A DNA stretch of 64,000 nucleotides from Taeniopygia guttata (GCF_048771995.1 NC_133032.1:30697501-30761500), one strand, 5' to 3'. Numbered from the stretch's first letter, positions 50,396-63,590 are shown. Made by a program: numbers and translations. The notes: generated by a model from the letters alone, not told the origin.

Positions 50396-51439
50396 TCTCT
50401 GCTTTTCATGACTTGTGGCTCGTGGGTTTTCTTTTCTTCTCTTGGAATTTTTTTTTTTTTAATTTAGATTTCATTGACAATGCCTTTTAAATCTGTTATT
50501 GCCTACAACTTCAGCATTTTGTGACAAGGAGGCTGAAATCTGCATCTAATCTATACACGAGCCTGCCAAAATAATTCATCAAAAAGTTCAGACATTAAGT
50601 TGGTCACTGAATAGCTGTTCCAGCCTGTGTAAAACAGCTGCTATCCACTATGTGGCTAAGAATACAAAAATGTCTCCACCTTTCTGAAAAACAAATTTTA
50701 ATACCTAAACTATTAAAAATTAATAATGCTATCCTTTTAAAATGATGAGAAATGTGTGAGCAGGTTTTTATAGAAAGCATATTTGGACAAGAAGAAGCAG
50801 CCCAGCAAGGAGGTAAAAAAGATCTCAGTCTGTACATCTTTGTGTGTATGGGAAGGGCACGTAGGATCTGGCTCCCAAGCCCAGCAATTCCCTCTCAGCC
50901 TCTGCGTTTGGTGAACCTACAAGGGCAGCAATAGCAGCCCTGCACTACAGAGACCTCAAACCCTTCCTCTATCTAGGTTCTTGTGCTGTGCTCTCATCAC
51001 TGGGGTTTTGCACCTAGGAAGGGCTAATAGCTACTAATTATGATTGGAGCAGCAGCTATTTTTGCTATACTTAGTATGGTCCCATATGCTTAGGATTCTA
51101 GAAGACAAAGGGGACTAATTGAATGATTTTGGATGTGAAATTCATTTGCAGTGCTTTAATTCCTTAATCTAAAACTAAAGAGTGAATTGGATATGCTGGC
51201 CTAAGAGTGAATATGCCCTGAGCCTCCTGGGATTTTGTCTTATGTGAACTGGCCCCAAAAATTTCAGAAAATAGTAGAAACAAGATTTTTATTTTGTCTC
51301 CCTCCCCCCCCTTTTTTTTTGTTTTGCAGCAGAGCAAAATACAATTTTGCTATATTTAGCAATGTATTCCAAAAAGATAGGAAACTGAAGGGCATGCATA
51401 ACATTATTGGAGATTTGAAAAATGCACACAGTAATGAAG

Positions 51440-51507
51440 AATCAAATCCTCCTCTGAAATAATTCCACTGATTTCAGTAGAATTAGGCCAGTAGGGAATT
51501 TGATCCT
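51440..51507. repeat. Old palindromic interspersed repeat, copy 6
   Basis: Runs from GAATCAAATCCTCCTCTGAA through CCACTGATTTCAGTAGAATT to GAATTTGATCC. Its ends are inverted relative to each other (ATCAAATCC versus AATTTGATCC), suggesting a short palindromic element. Confidence 0.45.
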
Positions 51508-54211
51508 TAACAAACTTGTTCAAATTCTACTGAAGTTTCATGCTGGAACATATTCACAAACATCTAGGATGACTTAAAAATGAAACATTTATCAATTTGA
51601 TTAAAATGCTCATATAATGTGCTTTCAGTACATATCTTTTTGTTGGTTCCAGAAATAATTTATTATAAATTCCTAAAAATTCTTTGAAAATTTTCTAAAG
51701 GCACATAAATAAGAAAGTAATGCTACTTCAAGAATAAAAAGCAATTAATTAAAAATTTTAAATTAAAGTGACTAATTCCAAATTAAGGCATACTTATAAA
51801 AATATTTTGCCAGGCTAAAACTAGCCTAAGGTTCCATATGTATGGACAGTTTCAGTTTTTTCTTTATCTTTCTATTTAAATTTTAAAATTTTTTTTTTTT
51901 TTTTCTGCAGGCTTGAGCAGAACCATATAATATCAATAAATGAAAAAAAAATGCATTGAGGGAATCAACATACTGATTGCATGACTTTTTTAAACAAGAT
52001 TCATCTTGTGACAGCAAATTAATTTATGTTTTATTTAACATAAAATTTTCTTCAGGCTTAATTGAGAAGTAAATTGCTCTTTTAAGACATAGGATTTTGT
52101 TTTTAAATAATTAACAGAGAAAAATGAACTTCAAAACTGTTCAATTAATTTAATAAGAATAGATTTTGAGATATAAATGCAACCATTTGCTTCATTCAAG
52201 CAATAAAATTAACAATAAGCGTCCAGTGTGAAATAGATTTTAGTACATATGTCTCAACCGAGGGACATGCCATCCTCACTGCAGCAGGGAAGTGCTCACA
52301 CTTCCAAAGACTAACTAAATCCCAGGAATATTCAGGTTTCCTCAAAAGCCTCTGTTACTGAGCAATAATTTAAATTACAAGTAGCTATTAAAAAATAGCA
52401 AATTAAACATGGAGAATCCTCCACTTATGCAGGAGGAGAAGAGATTTTTAAAGTTTCCTTTCCTAAAACAGATTTTTGTTTTTTATTTACCTTCCCCTTG
52501 TCCCTCTGCAGAGTTCCTATGGAATATATGCATCACAGCTACTTAAAAGTTCGACAGTGAGAGCACAAATGTCAACTAAAGGACATTATTCAGCACAAAA
52601 CATCTGCACCAAGTTGTGGAATCACGGTAATGCTGTAAGGAATAAGCTGAGCAAAAATTCCTGTGTCTAATATTGTTACACAATTTTATGTGATAAATAG
52701 CCAGAACAAATGCTCGTCAGAATTAGGTTTTTGTTCTATCATATTCTGCAAAACTAATTTGTGAATGACTCCAAAGATAGATGATTTGTTAATTTGCAGA
52801 TGTCTCTCCACTTTCCCCTCCGTCTCTGGCTGTTTCAGGAGATTACGCATTTACTGACTCTGTGCATGTATAAAATATCTCTCTCTTAGGCATTTCTCAA
52901 TCACTCATCGTACCATGTTTAAGTGCTAAATATATGTATTAGGCACACACATGCCCACCCACAAATGTGAGATACATATACATATCTGCTAGCTAGACAT
53001 TCAATTAAATATGTATTGTAAAAGGCATAAGTGATTTCAAAGATTTGAAGACAACCGTGATGACAGTATATATTACTGTTAAATTCACCAAGGCACATCT
53101 GCAAAACAGACTAGGGACTTATCTGTAAATCTTCTCTAGGAAGCTGAAGGTAAACATTATTTGTTTGCCAGAACAGTGTGGAAAAAAATATTTATGATTT
53201 CGAGAAATAGTTAGTGAAACGTTTGCTAAGGGAGTAGCAGTACATTTGCTTTTTAAATGAATTCATCTCAAGTAATCAGGATTTAGTTAAATGGACTAAT
53301 GCCACTGAACGTTTCAGTCTGTCATTTGGGTGTGAGCACTGGCACTCAGAGGATACCTTTTAAGCACAATACATTTATGAACTCATTTCTTTTTCCCCGA
53401 GGATTAAAAAAATAATTTTTATGCACGGTATCAGTGGCCTTCTTTAATAATTTCCTCACTGCTGCAGCTCACCTTTAGAAAAGATGGAGAGTTTAACCAC
53501 ATATGGTAAAAGTTTTAGCCCTGGGGGGTTTATTATAGCAATATTCCTTTTCAGTGCACTGTCCACCACAACGGGTCTTAACATTTCCTCACCAGGCAGA
53601 CAGGCAGAGAAGCACAAAAATGAAACAAGCTATGTTTAGCAGAATTTTTACATACCATAATCTCTTTACCATGGTCAGGCAAGGCTGGAATTTTCAAGAT
53701 GATCTCTTATGGCACAAATCCATTGCAGGACAGAGCTGATTTACAGCTTAGCACCATTCTCCACTCTTCACTGAGAGTAAGTTAAATGACCCAAGAATAA
53801 CATTAATATGTACTGTAACTAGATAGAATGGTGGTCTAAAGGGTGGTCTAAGGCATTATCTTTCACCCAAGGAAACTCAAGCTCATATATTGCCCAGAAA
53901 TACTAATAAGGGTCAAGTATCATTACTATTTTAAGAGGTTGACAATGCAGTGAGTTATGGGGTATGATGGTGAAGCAGGGCTCTTCTCCTGCCTTCTATC
54001 AGCCCTCTTGTCTCCCCTCTGTTATGTTTTGAACAAATCTTGGCTAAATTCAGACTCATTATTTTCTATACTCTTTCATGGCTAACCTGGTTTAAAAATA
54101 CTTGCTGACAATTTGTTTTGCTTGGTTGGGCCAATATGCCTAAACTCAGCTGAGTCCCACAGTAAACTTTTTCTTCCTTGTCTCCCTATCATTAGGGAAG
54201 TAATTTAGAAT

Positions 54212-54262
54212 AAAAAAAAAAAACAAAAAAAAACAAAAACCCCAAAAAACCACAAAAAACAA
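54212..54262 (+). repeat. A-rich low-complexity tract
   Basis: A runs broken by single C or short C runs. A similar tract follows at 54636-54665. Confidence 0.85.
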
Positions 54263-55216
54263 TATGGAAGAAACTGAAGTGCAATTTTAAAATCAATTTA
54301 GGAGGGGCATGAAAATATTTTCCCAGTAAAAAGAAAGGCCTGACAAAACAGTAAATAGAAAAGTAAGATGTTGAAATTATTTTAAGACAGATGCCTTTTT
54401 AAACTGCATTAAGAACACCTATCATGGAGCCTGATTCCAGCAGCTCCTCACACAGGAGGTATTTTATCTTCACAACATCTGGCACTGTCAAGGAGGTACA
54501 GTTGTAGACCTTACCAGATGCAGACACTCCATACATAAAAGTACACTAACAAATCATACCATTAATAGCAGCACAACACAAGTGTTTCTTATACATCCAT
54601 GAAGAGAACTATTCCATGGTTATGGGAAAGCTTAAAGAAAAAAAAAAAAAAGCCACAAAAAACCCTAACAACCCTTAACAGAAATTTCTTGTAATTCTTA
54701 AAACAGAAAAATAACTCAGAGAGTTTTATTTTCAGCTTTTTTTTTATAGATGACTGACAAGAAGGCTTTTTTTCTTCAGGGTGAAAAATTCCTTGTCCCA
54801 TAAATCTGTGTGGTTGACATATCTAGGTAAATTTGTATCCTTGCTCAAAGGGATCACTGGTTTTATTCTCTATGGATTTTTCACTCACTCTGTTGTGGAA
54901 AGTGAGTTGAGGCAGAGAAAAAATTGCTTGATATTTGAAGGAAGGTTTACATTATTTTATATCATCCACACTGCTCTGTTGTCACTTGGTTTCTTTTATG
55001 AACTGTTTAAAACATGATAGTATACTACATAAACCTTGCCCATTTTTGAATATGGAGTTTGTTCCACACCCGGAAAGTCGTGAGCTCAATATTCCTCTCA
55101 CGTCCTCATCTGTTTGTTGGACATAACTATATTAATCCCCAAATAAAATATGAACGCATTTGGAACTTATATATTATATTTATATGAAACACATGCTATG
55201 TTTCCTACTTTATGAT

Positions 55217-55232
55217 TTTATTTATTTATTTA
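55217..55232 (+). repeat. (TTTA)4 microsatellite
   Basis: Four exact units run into a T run. Confidence 0.8.
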
Positions 55233-55374
55233 TTTTTCAGTCAAGGTGTCTCTGATAGTCTCTAATATAAATGAATAGTACTCTGTGTTTCAAGTAAGAC
55301 ACCCTTGAAAACAAATCTGAACATCGGTGGCATTAAGGTAATTGCTAAAACCCAATAATTTAGTTTGCATATGC

Positions 55375-55386
55375 ATCACTTGATCC
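55375..55386 (+). promoter_or_regulatory. Second MORE-like POU site
   Basis: TTGCATATGCAT differs by one base from the POU-dimer MORE consensus ATGCATATGCAT and shares the 10-bp palindrome TGCATATGCA with the site at 8975-8990. It lies about 100 bp before the perfect hairpin. Confidence 0.4.
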
Positions 55387-55485
55387 TTCCCCTTTATATT
55401 TCACCATCAGTGATCAATAACCCACAGGACTCAGTACAATGAATAGGACTTACAAGAGCGACAGAACTTCTTTTTGTGATCTCTT

Positions 55486-55532
55486 TTTAATAAAAGGGTG
55501 GGGGCAAATAAAGCCCCCACCCTTTTATTAAA
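55486..55532. repeat. Perfect 20-bp inverted repeat (hairpin) with 7-bp loop
   Basis: The left arm 55486-55505 (its last 19 bases read TTAATAAAAGGGTGGGGGC) and right arm 55513-55532 pair without a mismatch around the loop AAATAAA. It is the strongest hairpin I noticed in the desert. The arms are half GC-rich, unlike the AT-rich surroundings. It may be a recent template-switch inversion, a tiny foldback element or an RNA hairpin. Confidence 0.85.
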
Positions 55533-56135
55533 TGGTTAAGTAAAATAAATAGGTCTCAGTGAAATAATATTTTAAGATCAAAGAGCTGCTCCATGTTTTG
55601 TACAATATTATCATAACAAAATGCACAGAACAGCAGCGAGCTGCAGTCCCAGTGAATTATTTTAGTATACATGATACCACTCTTCTCAAAGCTGGAGCCA
55701 TAACATGTTGTCAGGACCGTGTTTTCTATTTGTGCTACACGCTTTAAAATTTAATTTTCTCCAAAACGTGCAGTGCTCCTTGGAACTGAAGTGATTTTAA
55801 GTGCCTGTGCTGTGTTATGACAGCGGTGACGGTGGCGGTGCACGCTTGGCAGAGGGATTAGGTATGGGTCAAATGTTTAACCATCTGGATTTGCCATGAG
55901 AAAAACCTTATTTTTGATACCTCTGCTTAGACTGAGTGGAAAGCGATTCCTCCTTCGCCCTTTCCAAACTTTTCCTTGCCCTGCGCGGGCTGGCGTGGCC
56001 GTGGAGCCGCACTTCTCCTACCACCCTGTGGCAATGGCATGCCATGACACACGGCAGCTCAGCCCGCTGCTGCCAGCGACAGAGAGATTTGTCTGCTGGT
56101 GATTAATTCTAGGAACAATTAACTTCCTTTCCTTG

Positions 56136-56154
56136 TTTTTTTTTTTTTTTTTTT
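56136..56154 (+). repeat. Poly(T) run of 19
   Basis: A pure T run about 40 bp after a GC-richer patch (55940-56095). Confidence 0.8.
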
Positions 56155-57509
56155 AACCTCAATGCAAATAATACATGCGTAGGTGCAGAGTGATAAAATG
56201 AGAGCAAATCTGTAAAAGAGATTACTACTGCTAAACTCTTCTGGATGTGTAACTCGAACGATATTAAAATAACTCTTAAATGCTGAGAGGGATAGACTAT
56301 GGTTCTGTGTCTGAACTATTTGTGTATTAAAGAGATAGAAGATCTCAAAGAAAATATCTGGGCAGTACTTTAGACACAATTTGCTTACTTAACGTATCAG
56401 GAGACGATGAATGCAAGAAGTTATCTTGATCAAAAAGAGAAAGGTTAATACAATTAAAATTTTCTCACTGCATGCACATTTCACAAATTCTCTGCATTTT
56501 ATATGTAGCAGATGGTGTTCAAACGAATCAAGAAGCTAAAGCTAAAAAAACCACCCTGATGCAGAAACTCATATATTTCTTCAAACGATAAGATGAACTG
56601 CAGATGTTTGTTGAAGAGTACTGCTGACGCAGGCGACCTAAGAAGCAAAGGCTTAAAAAGAAGAGTCCAGTTGTGTTTAGCACTGGCCAACCACTCTAGC
56701 TGTCACTGCATGATTTATGAAGCTTGCTTGCTCGATTTTATGTCGACAGAGAAATTGTGATTAAAAAAACCCTGAGCAGTTATCTATGCTAACAGGGAAC
56801 GTGGCAAAACTCTAGCTGCAGCATACCTTACACCCCTCTTGCAAGTTTAGCTCTTCTGGGCAGACAAAGATATTTAAGCGGCATAACTCACTTCCATCAA
56901 TCTTTCAGAGTTTTGACCAACGTGCTTTCATGCTTCTGCATTTTGTCCACATGGTTCTTGGTAGTGCTGCTAGAATACTGTGCTTATCTGACACCTGCAG
57001 TCAAATTAATCCCAAGTTAAGCCTGACAAAGTCACTAAAAGGAAAACAGTTGTCTGTTTAAGAACTTGGGAATCAGACACAAAACCAGCTGCTTGATACA
57101 TGCTTAAAAATCATTAGCAAGCATTTAAAAATTAATTTCAAGATTATGCTTGATAACATTTACAAAACCTACAATTAACTCAGTGTTTTACTGGGACAAA
57201 GTCGCACCCTTATGTGTCAGTGTTTCCACACAGAAAATCACATGTTCTTAGGACCTGTTGCAACTTGGCTGTAAATATTTACTTTAGACAGCAGTTTAGT
57301 AGTACACAAGGTTACAGCTCAAAAGCAAATATTTCATACCAGGTCTCAAATATATGGATTTTCCCATTTGTAAATGATTCAGGCAGCCTTTCCCCTCCCT
57401 TAGAACTGCTAACTCAATCTATAAACATAAATACAGCATTTCAGAGGAGAAAGGATACAAATCACATATCAGTACAGTAGTCCTCAGGGAGTTTATTATG
57501 GGGTAATTG

Positions 57510-57600
57510 GACCAAACAAGGGCCAACTTCTGGCCTGATTTACAGTCTCAACAAAACTATTGACATCAGCAGAGGTCTAAGGCAAGGAAGAATTTGGCTT
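57510..57600. repeat. Old palindromic interspersed repeat, copy 7
   Basis: Reads GGGCCAACTTCTGGCCTGAT, then ACTATTGACATCAGCAGAGG, and ends GGAAGAATTTGGCTTTG. The GGGCCAA...start and AATTTGGC end are the expected inverted termini of this repeat type. Confidence 0.5.
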
Positions 57601-58766
57601 TGAAGGGTGGGAAAATTTTTAAATTACTCCAGCTTAGCCTCCTTAGGCTAACTTCTGCTCAGAAGAGGCACCATTTTATAAATGTGATTTGCAAGCAACT
57701 CAACTTGCTGCCTGTGCATGGGTGTAACTCAGAGCAAGGCTTTGCCTCCCCAGCAATGCTTACTCATCAATTCTGAATTTGGCTTCTCCAAACAATTATA
57801 CCCCTCTTCAGATATTGCATAACATCACTGAGCATGTGTGGTTTTCTTATATAATTCCTAGTTGCAAAGCAGAGCTCCAGGCTAGAAGCCGTCACACAGG
57901 GTATGAGCAGCTTCAGAAATAACCACCATTCAGGTTTGTTTACTGCAAGGAGCTCTTGAAGGAAACCATCAAATTTAGGAAAACAAAGTAAGTAACCAGC
58001 TTGTGTCAGTGCAGTTTTGTTAAATCCTTCCTAGGATTGCTCATGTTCCTGTGGGTTAGGAAGAGGGTGTGGGGACAGGTTGGTGTGGCTACTGGGATGG
58101 AACCAGCAGCAGAGATGAGGGGCAGCACCATGCCCAGTGAAAAGGCATTTTGTAAGGTTTGCACAGGAATTTTGCACCGTCAATGAACGTTCACTCAGCT
58201 ACAGCTGGAACTGGAAGTGACCCAGAATAAGTGTTTAACAGGTCATGGCAAATTGCTTGGAGATTTCAATGCATGTGACCATGTAATTATATCATACATA
58301 TCTTCTAAATCACTGGTTTTGTGGTCCCAGAATCGTTACCAGAGACTAAAGGGCAGCAGTGTCTTCATCTCAGGGTTGATATGAGGTAACAAGGGGTGTA
58401 AGGTCTCTGTTTCAGATTAGCATGTGGGTCAATGTCTCTGAACTTGCAGCTAGAATTTTTCTCATTTATTTTTGTGTCTTAGTTGGTATTTCTTCCACTA
58501 GCTGCTCTGCTTCTGTGATTTTCACTGAATTTACCGTGGAAACAAACACTGGCAGTTGAGTCTGAGTCAGATTGTGGTTCTGCCAGCCACGGAGTTTATG
58601 AATGTGCCTCATGACTCAGTTTTCTGCAGTTTCTTGAGCCGTGTGCAATCAGAAATAAAAGAGATGTTTACAGGGTAGTTATGGTTATTGTCAAACACAG
58701 GAAATATTTGCAAACATGTCTTAAAATCTCAGGGAAGGTGCCTGGATATACTCTATGGGTGGGCTG

Positions 58767-58784
58767 TGTCTGTCTGTCTGTCTG
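58767..58784 (+). repeat. (TGTC)4 microsatellite
   Basis: Four exact units plus TG. Confidence 0.8.
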
Positions 58785-60652
58785 TAACCACTACACAAGA
58801 GAACAGATTTATACTTGTCTTCTTTGGGTGCTCTGGGAACCATTGGCTGCTGGACTGGCTGCAGAGAATTAAATCTGGTGTGCAACGGGACTTTCCTACC
58901 TGCTTTATGATAGATTTTACATCCAGTTACATGCCAAAATTAACTCAAAAAGATGCTGCATAGGACAGGATTGGAATCTCTGCCATGTGCACTTACACTG
59001 TTGCCTGCCTGGAGATTTTCCTTTGCTTGAGTGTGTCCACCTGGGAATATATTTGTGCTTCATCCTCCACCTCCTCAGGGCAAAAGATGTCTTTTAGCTT
59101 TCTGTTTGCATAGGACTTCAGAAAAAAGGGGCATTGGTCCATTTAGAAGTAGACCCCTCAGTTTTCCCAGGGGTATGGGTGATGTTCTTGCCAGGACATC
59201 ACCTGTACCAGACAGGTATAAAACTCACATCCAGGGAATGCAAAATATGCAAAAGTGTCTTAGATACGGCTACAGCTTCCAGTACACTTTCCCCTTTCCA
59301 TCTTTCTTTGCTGGAGGATGCTATGCCAAGCTGCTTTCCTGCCTGAGACAGTGTGATGAACACTTGTCTTCCACTTACTTCTGTGGGACATGCACGAGGC
59401 AGAATCTGATTTTACAAGCTCTTACCATCCTTGGAAATGTCATTCCTTTGATAAGGCACAATATTATTTATATACCTTTCTGCATTTCACTTGTCATTAG
59501 ATCTTTGATCATGAAAAGCCATAAATATAAATAAAGTATTATACTATCCCAGCAAGCTGCAAAAGCATCTGTTTAGTCCCTGAAAGTGCTTGCAGAACAA
59601 ACAATGCTGTGAAATCATTGTTGGCAATGCCTGTGTTATTCTTGCTCCTGATAAATGCACTATTGAAGTAAACCAGCTCTCTCAGCATTAATGATCATTT
59701 GATTAAAGAAAACTTTCTAGTTAACATTTTGTAACAATGTAATAAGTAACTTTCAATTAAATTTTTCTATATGTGGGGAAAATGTGTAATGAATAAATCA
59801 GTAAAGACCACATAATGGAAGCCTATTAGCAGGGTGAATATATTCTTGTAACTCAAATTTCTATACCACTTTAGTATTATCTTCTATCAGAAGAGAAGGT
59901 ACAATTACCAATTTTATCTTATCTTAGACTTATTATTAAAGAGTAGTAAAGGAAACTTCATTCCAGAAGCTATAATGTGATTTTTGATTAATGGTGGGGT
60001 TTTTATGTGACAAGAATATTTCTCCTAGGCAAAGCAGGCACTTGTATCTTTGCCTGAACTGACTTGTTTCTGGCAGGCCTTTCACTGACAGAAAGTTTTT
60101 CTTCTCTATAGAAACATGTATTTTTCTGCATGTATAGCAGATCTAGGTGTACAAGATCTAATGCAATCTGAACTTGATCTATGCTACATGAAAGGAGTTA
60201 AGCCTTTATCTCACATTTTAATCCATTTAACAAGTCTCACTAAGCAATAAACACCTTCCACTTTATCTTATGAAATGTCAAAGCTGTAAAGTGAAAGGTT
60301 ACAAATATGAGCAAAATTCATCACCACTTGAAGCGTTGCAAGTAGGTCTCACACTTGTAGGTAGGTGCAATGGTTATGGCTACTGAAAGCTACATGTAAA
60401 TAGTGATGGCCAAGGGGGTGTCCAAGAAATTATTTGAAACACATGGAAAAAGGAATCTATCCAAGACTTGCAACTGCTTTACTACTTTCATCTAGACTTG
60501 TTTTTCCTAGATTCTCCTTAGTTTCAAATTGCATAAATATTACTCTGATTTCCCTTTCAATATCTATGTTTTCCCTGCTCTTGCATCTTCTTTCATATAA
60601 ATGCACATAAATAAATTTACATACATGCATAGATATATGTGCTTATGTCAAT

Positions 60653-60839
60653 TGTCCTGGTTTTATCTGAGATAAAGTTTTTCTTCCTAGTAGCTAGTAT
60701 AGGCCTGTGTTTTGGATTTAGCATGAGAACAATGTTGATAACTCACTGATGTTTCATTGCTGAGTAATGTTTATACCAAACTATTCTCTCCTCCATCCTG
60801 CTGTGTGGTGCTTAGTTGCTGGCTGGGGTTAAAACAACA
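60653..60839 (+). mobile_element. Solo LTR of an avian ERVL-type endogenous retrovirus
   Basis: The element begins TGTCCTGGTTTT and ends GGCTGGGGTTAAAACAACA, with internal words (TTCTTCCTAGTAGCTAGTAT, GTGTTTTGGATTTAGCATGA, TGTGTGGTGCTTAGTTGC) that I recognise from a common bird LTR. It opens TG and closes CA. The flanking 5-bp words TCAAT (60648-60652) and TTAAT (60840-60844) agree at four of five places, as expected for a 5-bp ERVL target duplication. No internal viral genes are present, so it is a fossil solo LTR. It is broken, diverged and much shorter than the full LTR as I remember it, suggesting a fairly old insertion. The exact subfamily is not named. Confidence 0.85.
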
Positions 60840-61732
60840 TTAATATATAAATATACCCTCATATATATTCTTTATTCTTGCATATGGGCAGATATTTAGG
60901 TGATAACTCCAGGCTGACTTATGTCTGACAAGTCCACTAATAAACTGGCCCTGACTGGCATATTCTTTTTCGTTTCTCTTCCAATTTTTAAATATCTATT
61001 CCCAATATAAATTTCATAGGTCACTGAAAATGCACAGTGCCCTGATGCATGGTGCTGCTGTATTGAATAGAAGGTTTGCTTCAAATTCTATACAATTCAG
61101 TGGACATTATTTCAGGGAAAATAAGTGTTTGTGTCAGATGAGGCATACATGCAATTCACAGAATCCTTTAAATTGTTCAAAATGGGTGTTTTTACTGATC
61201 CCTTTAAATACCAATGGGTTCCTTTGGAGTGGGACTTCTAAACAGTTTTAACAAGCTGGTTTTTTACCCTCCCTTGAAAATAAAGAGGCAATCAGAGTCA
61301 TGTTCACACTCTTCATTCAATAAATGCTGGAAGAGTCAAAACCATTAAGCCTTTGCAACCAAATGTCTGTTTCTGCCAAACTGTATGGAAGCAATATCTT
61401 TTGGGGTTGTACCCAAATTGGCTAAGTGAACATGGCCAGCAGCGTTTCAACATCTGTGTTCCTGCACATAAACCCTCTGGTGATTCACTGGCTGCTCCTG
61501 CTGCGTTCTCCACGGTATCTGTAAATATGCACAACATATGAAACACCTCTGTAAAGGCTCTTCCAGCTTGGAGGCCTTCTTCTGCCACAAAACCCCCCTG
61601 CTGTTGATTCAGGTACAAATGGGCCACCGGTTTATTTTCCAGGGTAACCACAGCACTTATGAACTCCATTCAAGTTTGCAGCAACACTGTGGACCCAGTG
61701 CAGATTTTATCCATCCCTTTCAAAACTAGAAG

Positions 61733-61747
61733 AAAAAAAAAAAAAAA
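61733..61747 (+). repeat. Poly(A) run of 15
   Basis: A short pure A run. Confidence 0.75.
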
Positions 61748-63221
61748 GGGCCTTTCAATTAACCTCACATTAGTACAAGAAAGATGATGTCATAATTTTA
61801 AATGCGTATTATCTTGCATGAAATATAATGCCTGTGCAGAATAATTTCCAGTTTCCCCTGCCGCTAGTCTCTGAACAAATACAAACAAAAAAACAGTAGC
61901 AGGTCAGAGCCCCCATAATTTATTCATTTTCCCTTCCACTGAAATATTTTACAGTCCTCCATTTATTTGCAATTTTTTGTTCTAAAGCAGAAATCCCCTC
62001 GAGATCTGGCATCTTGTTTGCAAGAGCGTCTGCAGGGAAAACAAGGCTGATGGCAGCTGCGAGAACAAAAAGGCTAAAATGAAATGGGATATGACATCTT
62101 CAGTTGTTGCATGGATGTCTGCAAAGAGATTTAATGAGAGGCACTCGTTTTTACTGTAAAACCTCACAAAGGGTTTTTCATCATGCAGTGCTTGCTCCTG
62201 TGCCCCTGTTGTTTTGGCCCCTTGTTTTTCCCATTCTGCCCTTTGGGTTATGCCTCTGCCCCACCCCTGGTGTCTGCCCTGCTGGTGATCCAAGCTGATG
62301 AACTGTGATTCTGAGCAATACCCAGGCAAGATAGGTATCCCCTCAGTCACAGGCATGAATCACACAGAGGGCAGGCCTTTTCTCCTCTCTGGGTTTCATG
62401 GGGGAAGGGGAGCAATGATTATGATCTTTTAATTAACACTGCATTTAACATAGCAAGAAACAAAGGTGTTTGTTCTTGGGCTGGCAAAACAGACTCCGAA
62501 TCAAACCTGAGATAATGGAACTTTTAGACTTGGAGTTTGGGACAAAGGAACATGCAGTGGGGTCATATTGCTCAAAGTCCCTGCACAGGGGATTGCAACA
62601 CAAAGGAAAGGGTTTAGACACCAGTAACAAATGCTACTGAGCTTCACTGCTCACATGGCAACCCAGGAACAAGACCTTGCCACCTGCAATTTCACAGAAT
62701 ATCTTTGCCAAAAGAATCATCTTCAAAAAAATGAGGACCCACAGCCCCTTGCAACTTTCCAATGTCTTATTCTGCTCTTATCTTCATTAATGTTCAGATT
62801 TTCAACAAACTGTGGAATGGATATGAATCCTGAGGTTCCTTATGCTCTGTTTTGAGGCATTGTTAGTGTGAATTGACAAGTCTGGTAATGGTGGGCATGG
62901 TCCAGCCAGGTTATTCAAAGCCGTTTCACTGAATTAAAACTTCAAACTGTTCCTGTTATATTGAGCAAAATGCAGATTTTGGGGACATTCCTCACATGAG
63001 TGAGAGTGATCATATGTATAATTGCTTTGGAAATGATGCCTATGCTTCTCTTTTCTTCCTTTCCACCCTTATCTCAACACAGCCCTAATTCCACCGGGAC
63101 TTTTGCTGGGGCTTCCTATCACGTCAGGTGCTGTGTTCACAGACAGATTTCACAAGAGCAAATATCTATGCAGTATTTGGGACTTTCATCACTAGTTGGG
63201 CAAAAGCACTGTCTAGTTAAC

Positions 63222-63269
63222 AAAAAAAAAAAAAAAGAAAAAAAAGGAAAAAAACAAAAAAAGAAAAAG
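63222..63269 (+). repeat. A-rich tract
   Basis: Fifteen A followed by A runs broken by G and C, about 48 bp in all. Confidence 0.85.
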
Positions 63270-63464
63270 CCTTTAATGAGGTTAGAAAATAAAAGCTGAA
63301 GGGTCCTGCACTCCCCTGGTTTGGACTGTACCTTTTCCCTGCATGCACAGGACCTCACACCCTTGTGGGATAGCAGAAAAACCCTACAACAGCCAAAAGC
63401 AATAATGTGAGATTTCAGAATAAACTGCAAAGGCAGAACAAACCATATGGCCTGGGAACTATTA

Positions 63465-63590
63465 CAGTGGGTGTGATCCTCCTCTAACTTACAACTGGTG
63501 TAAATCAGTTTACAATTGATGTAGGACTGATACAGACCTGATGTGCCATAGATTAAACCCCTATTGAAATCAATGGAGTCAGGCAGGTAC
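63465..63590. repeat. Old palindromic interspersed repeat, copy 8
   Basis: Shows GGGTGTGATCCTCCTCTAAC, ACAACTGGTGTAAATCAG, then CCCTATTGAAATCAATGGAG. The ACTGGTGTAAATCAG and ATTGAAATCAATGGAGT words are characteristic of the repeat type as I know it from turtles, crocodiles and birds. Confidence 0.5.

Larger units (their letters stand above)
50396..60652. other. Gene desert, third part
   Basis: About 10 kb is AT-rich with no recognisable gene. It holds a perfect hairpin, a second POU-type palindrome, two old palindromic repeat copies, A/T homopolymers and a smaller GC-richer patch at about 55940-56095 that again ends near a T run. Confidence 0.5.

Noticed and set aside
59031-59534. 167-codon plus-strand frame
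   Set aside because: The frame opens at GTG rather than ATG, has no recognisable domain and no splice or CpG context for a gene.
61150-61215. TTCACAGAATCCTTTAAATT, similar to the reversed 3' end of CR1
   Set aside because: Only a few words agree, and the 8-bp terminal repeat and following CR1 body are not visible.
61313-61669. 118-codon ATG-started minus-strand frame
   Set aside because: It is the longest ATG frame in the last part of the desert, but I recognise no family and the length is not exceptional over 50 kb in six frames.
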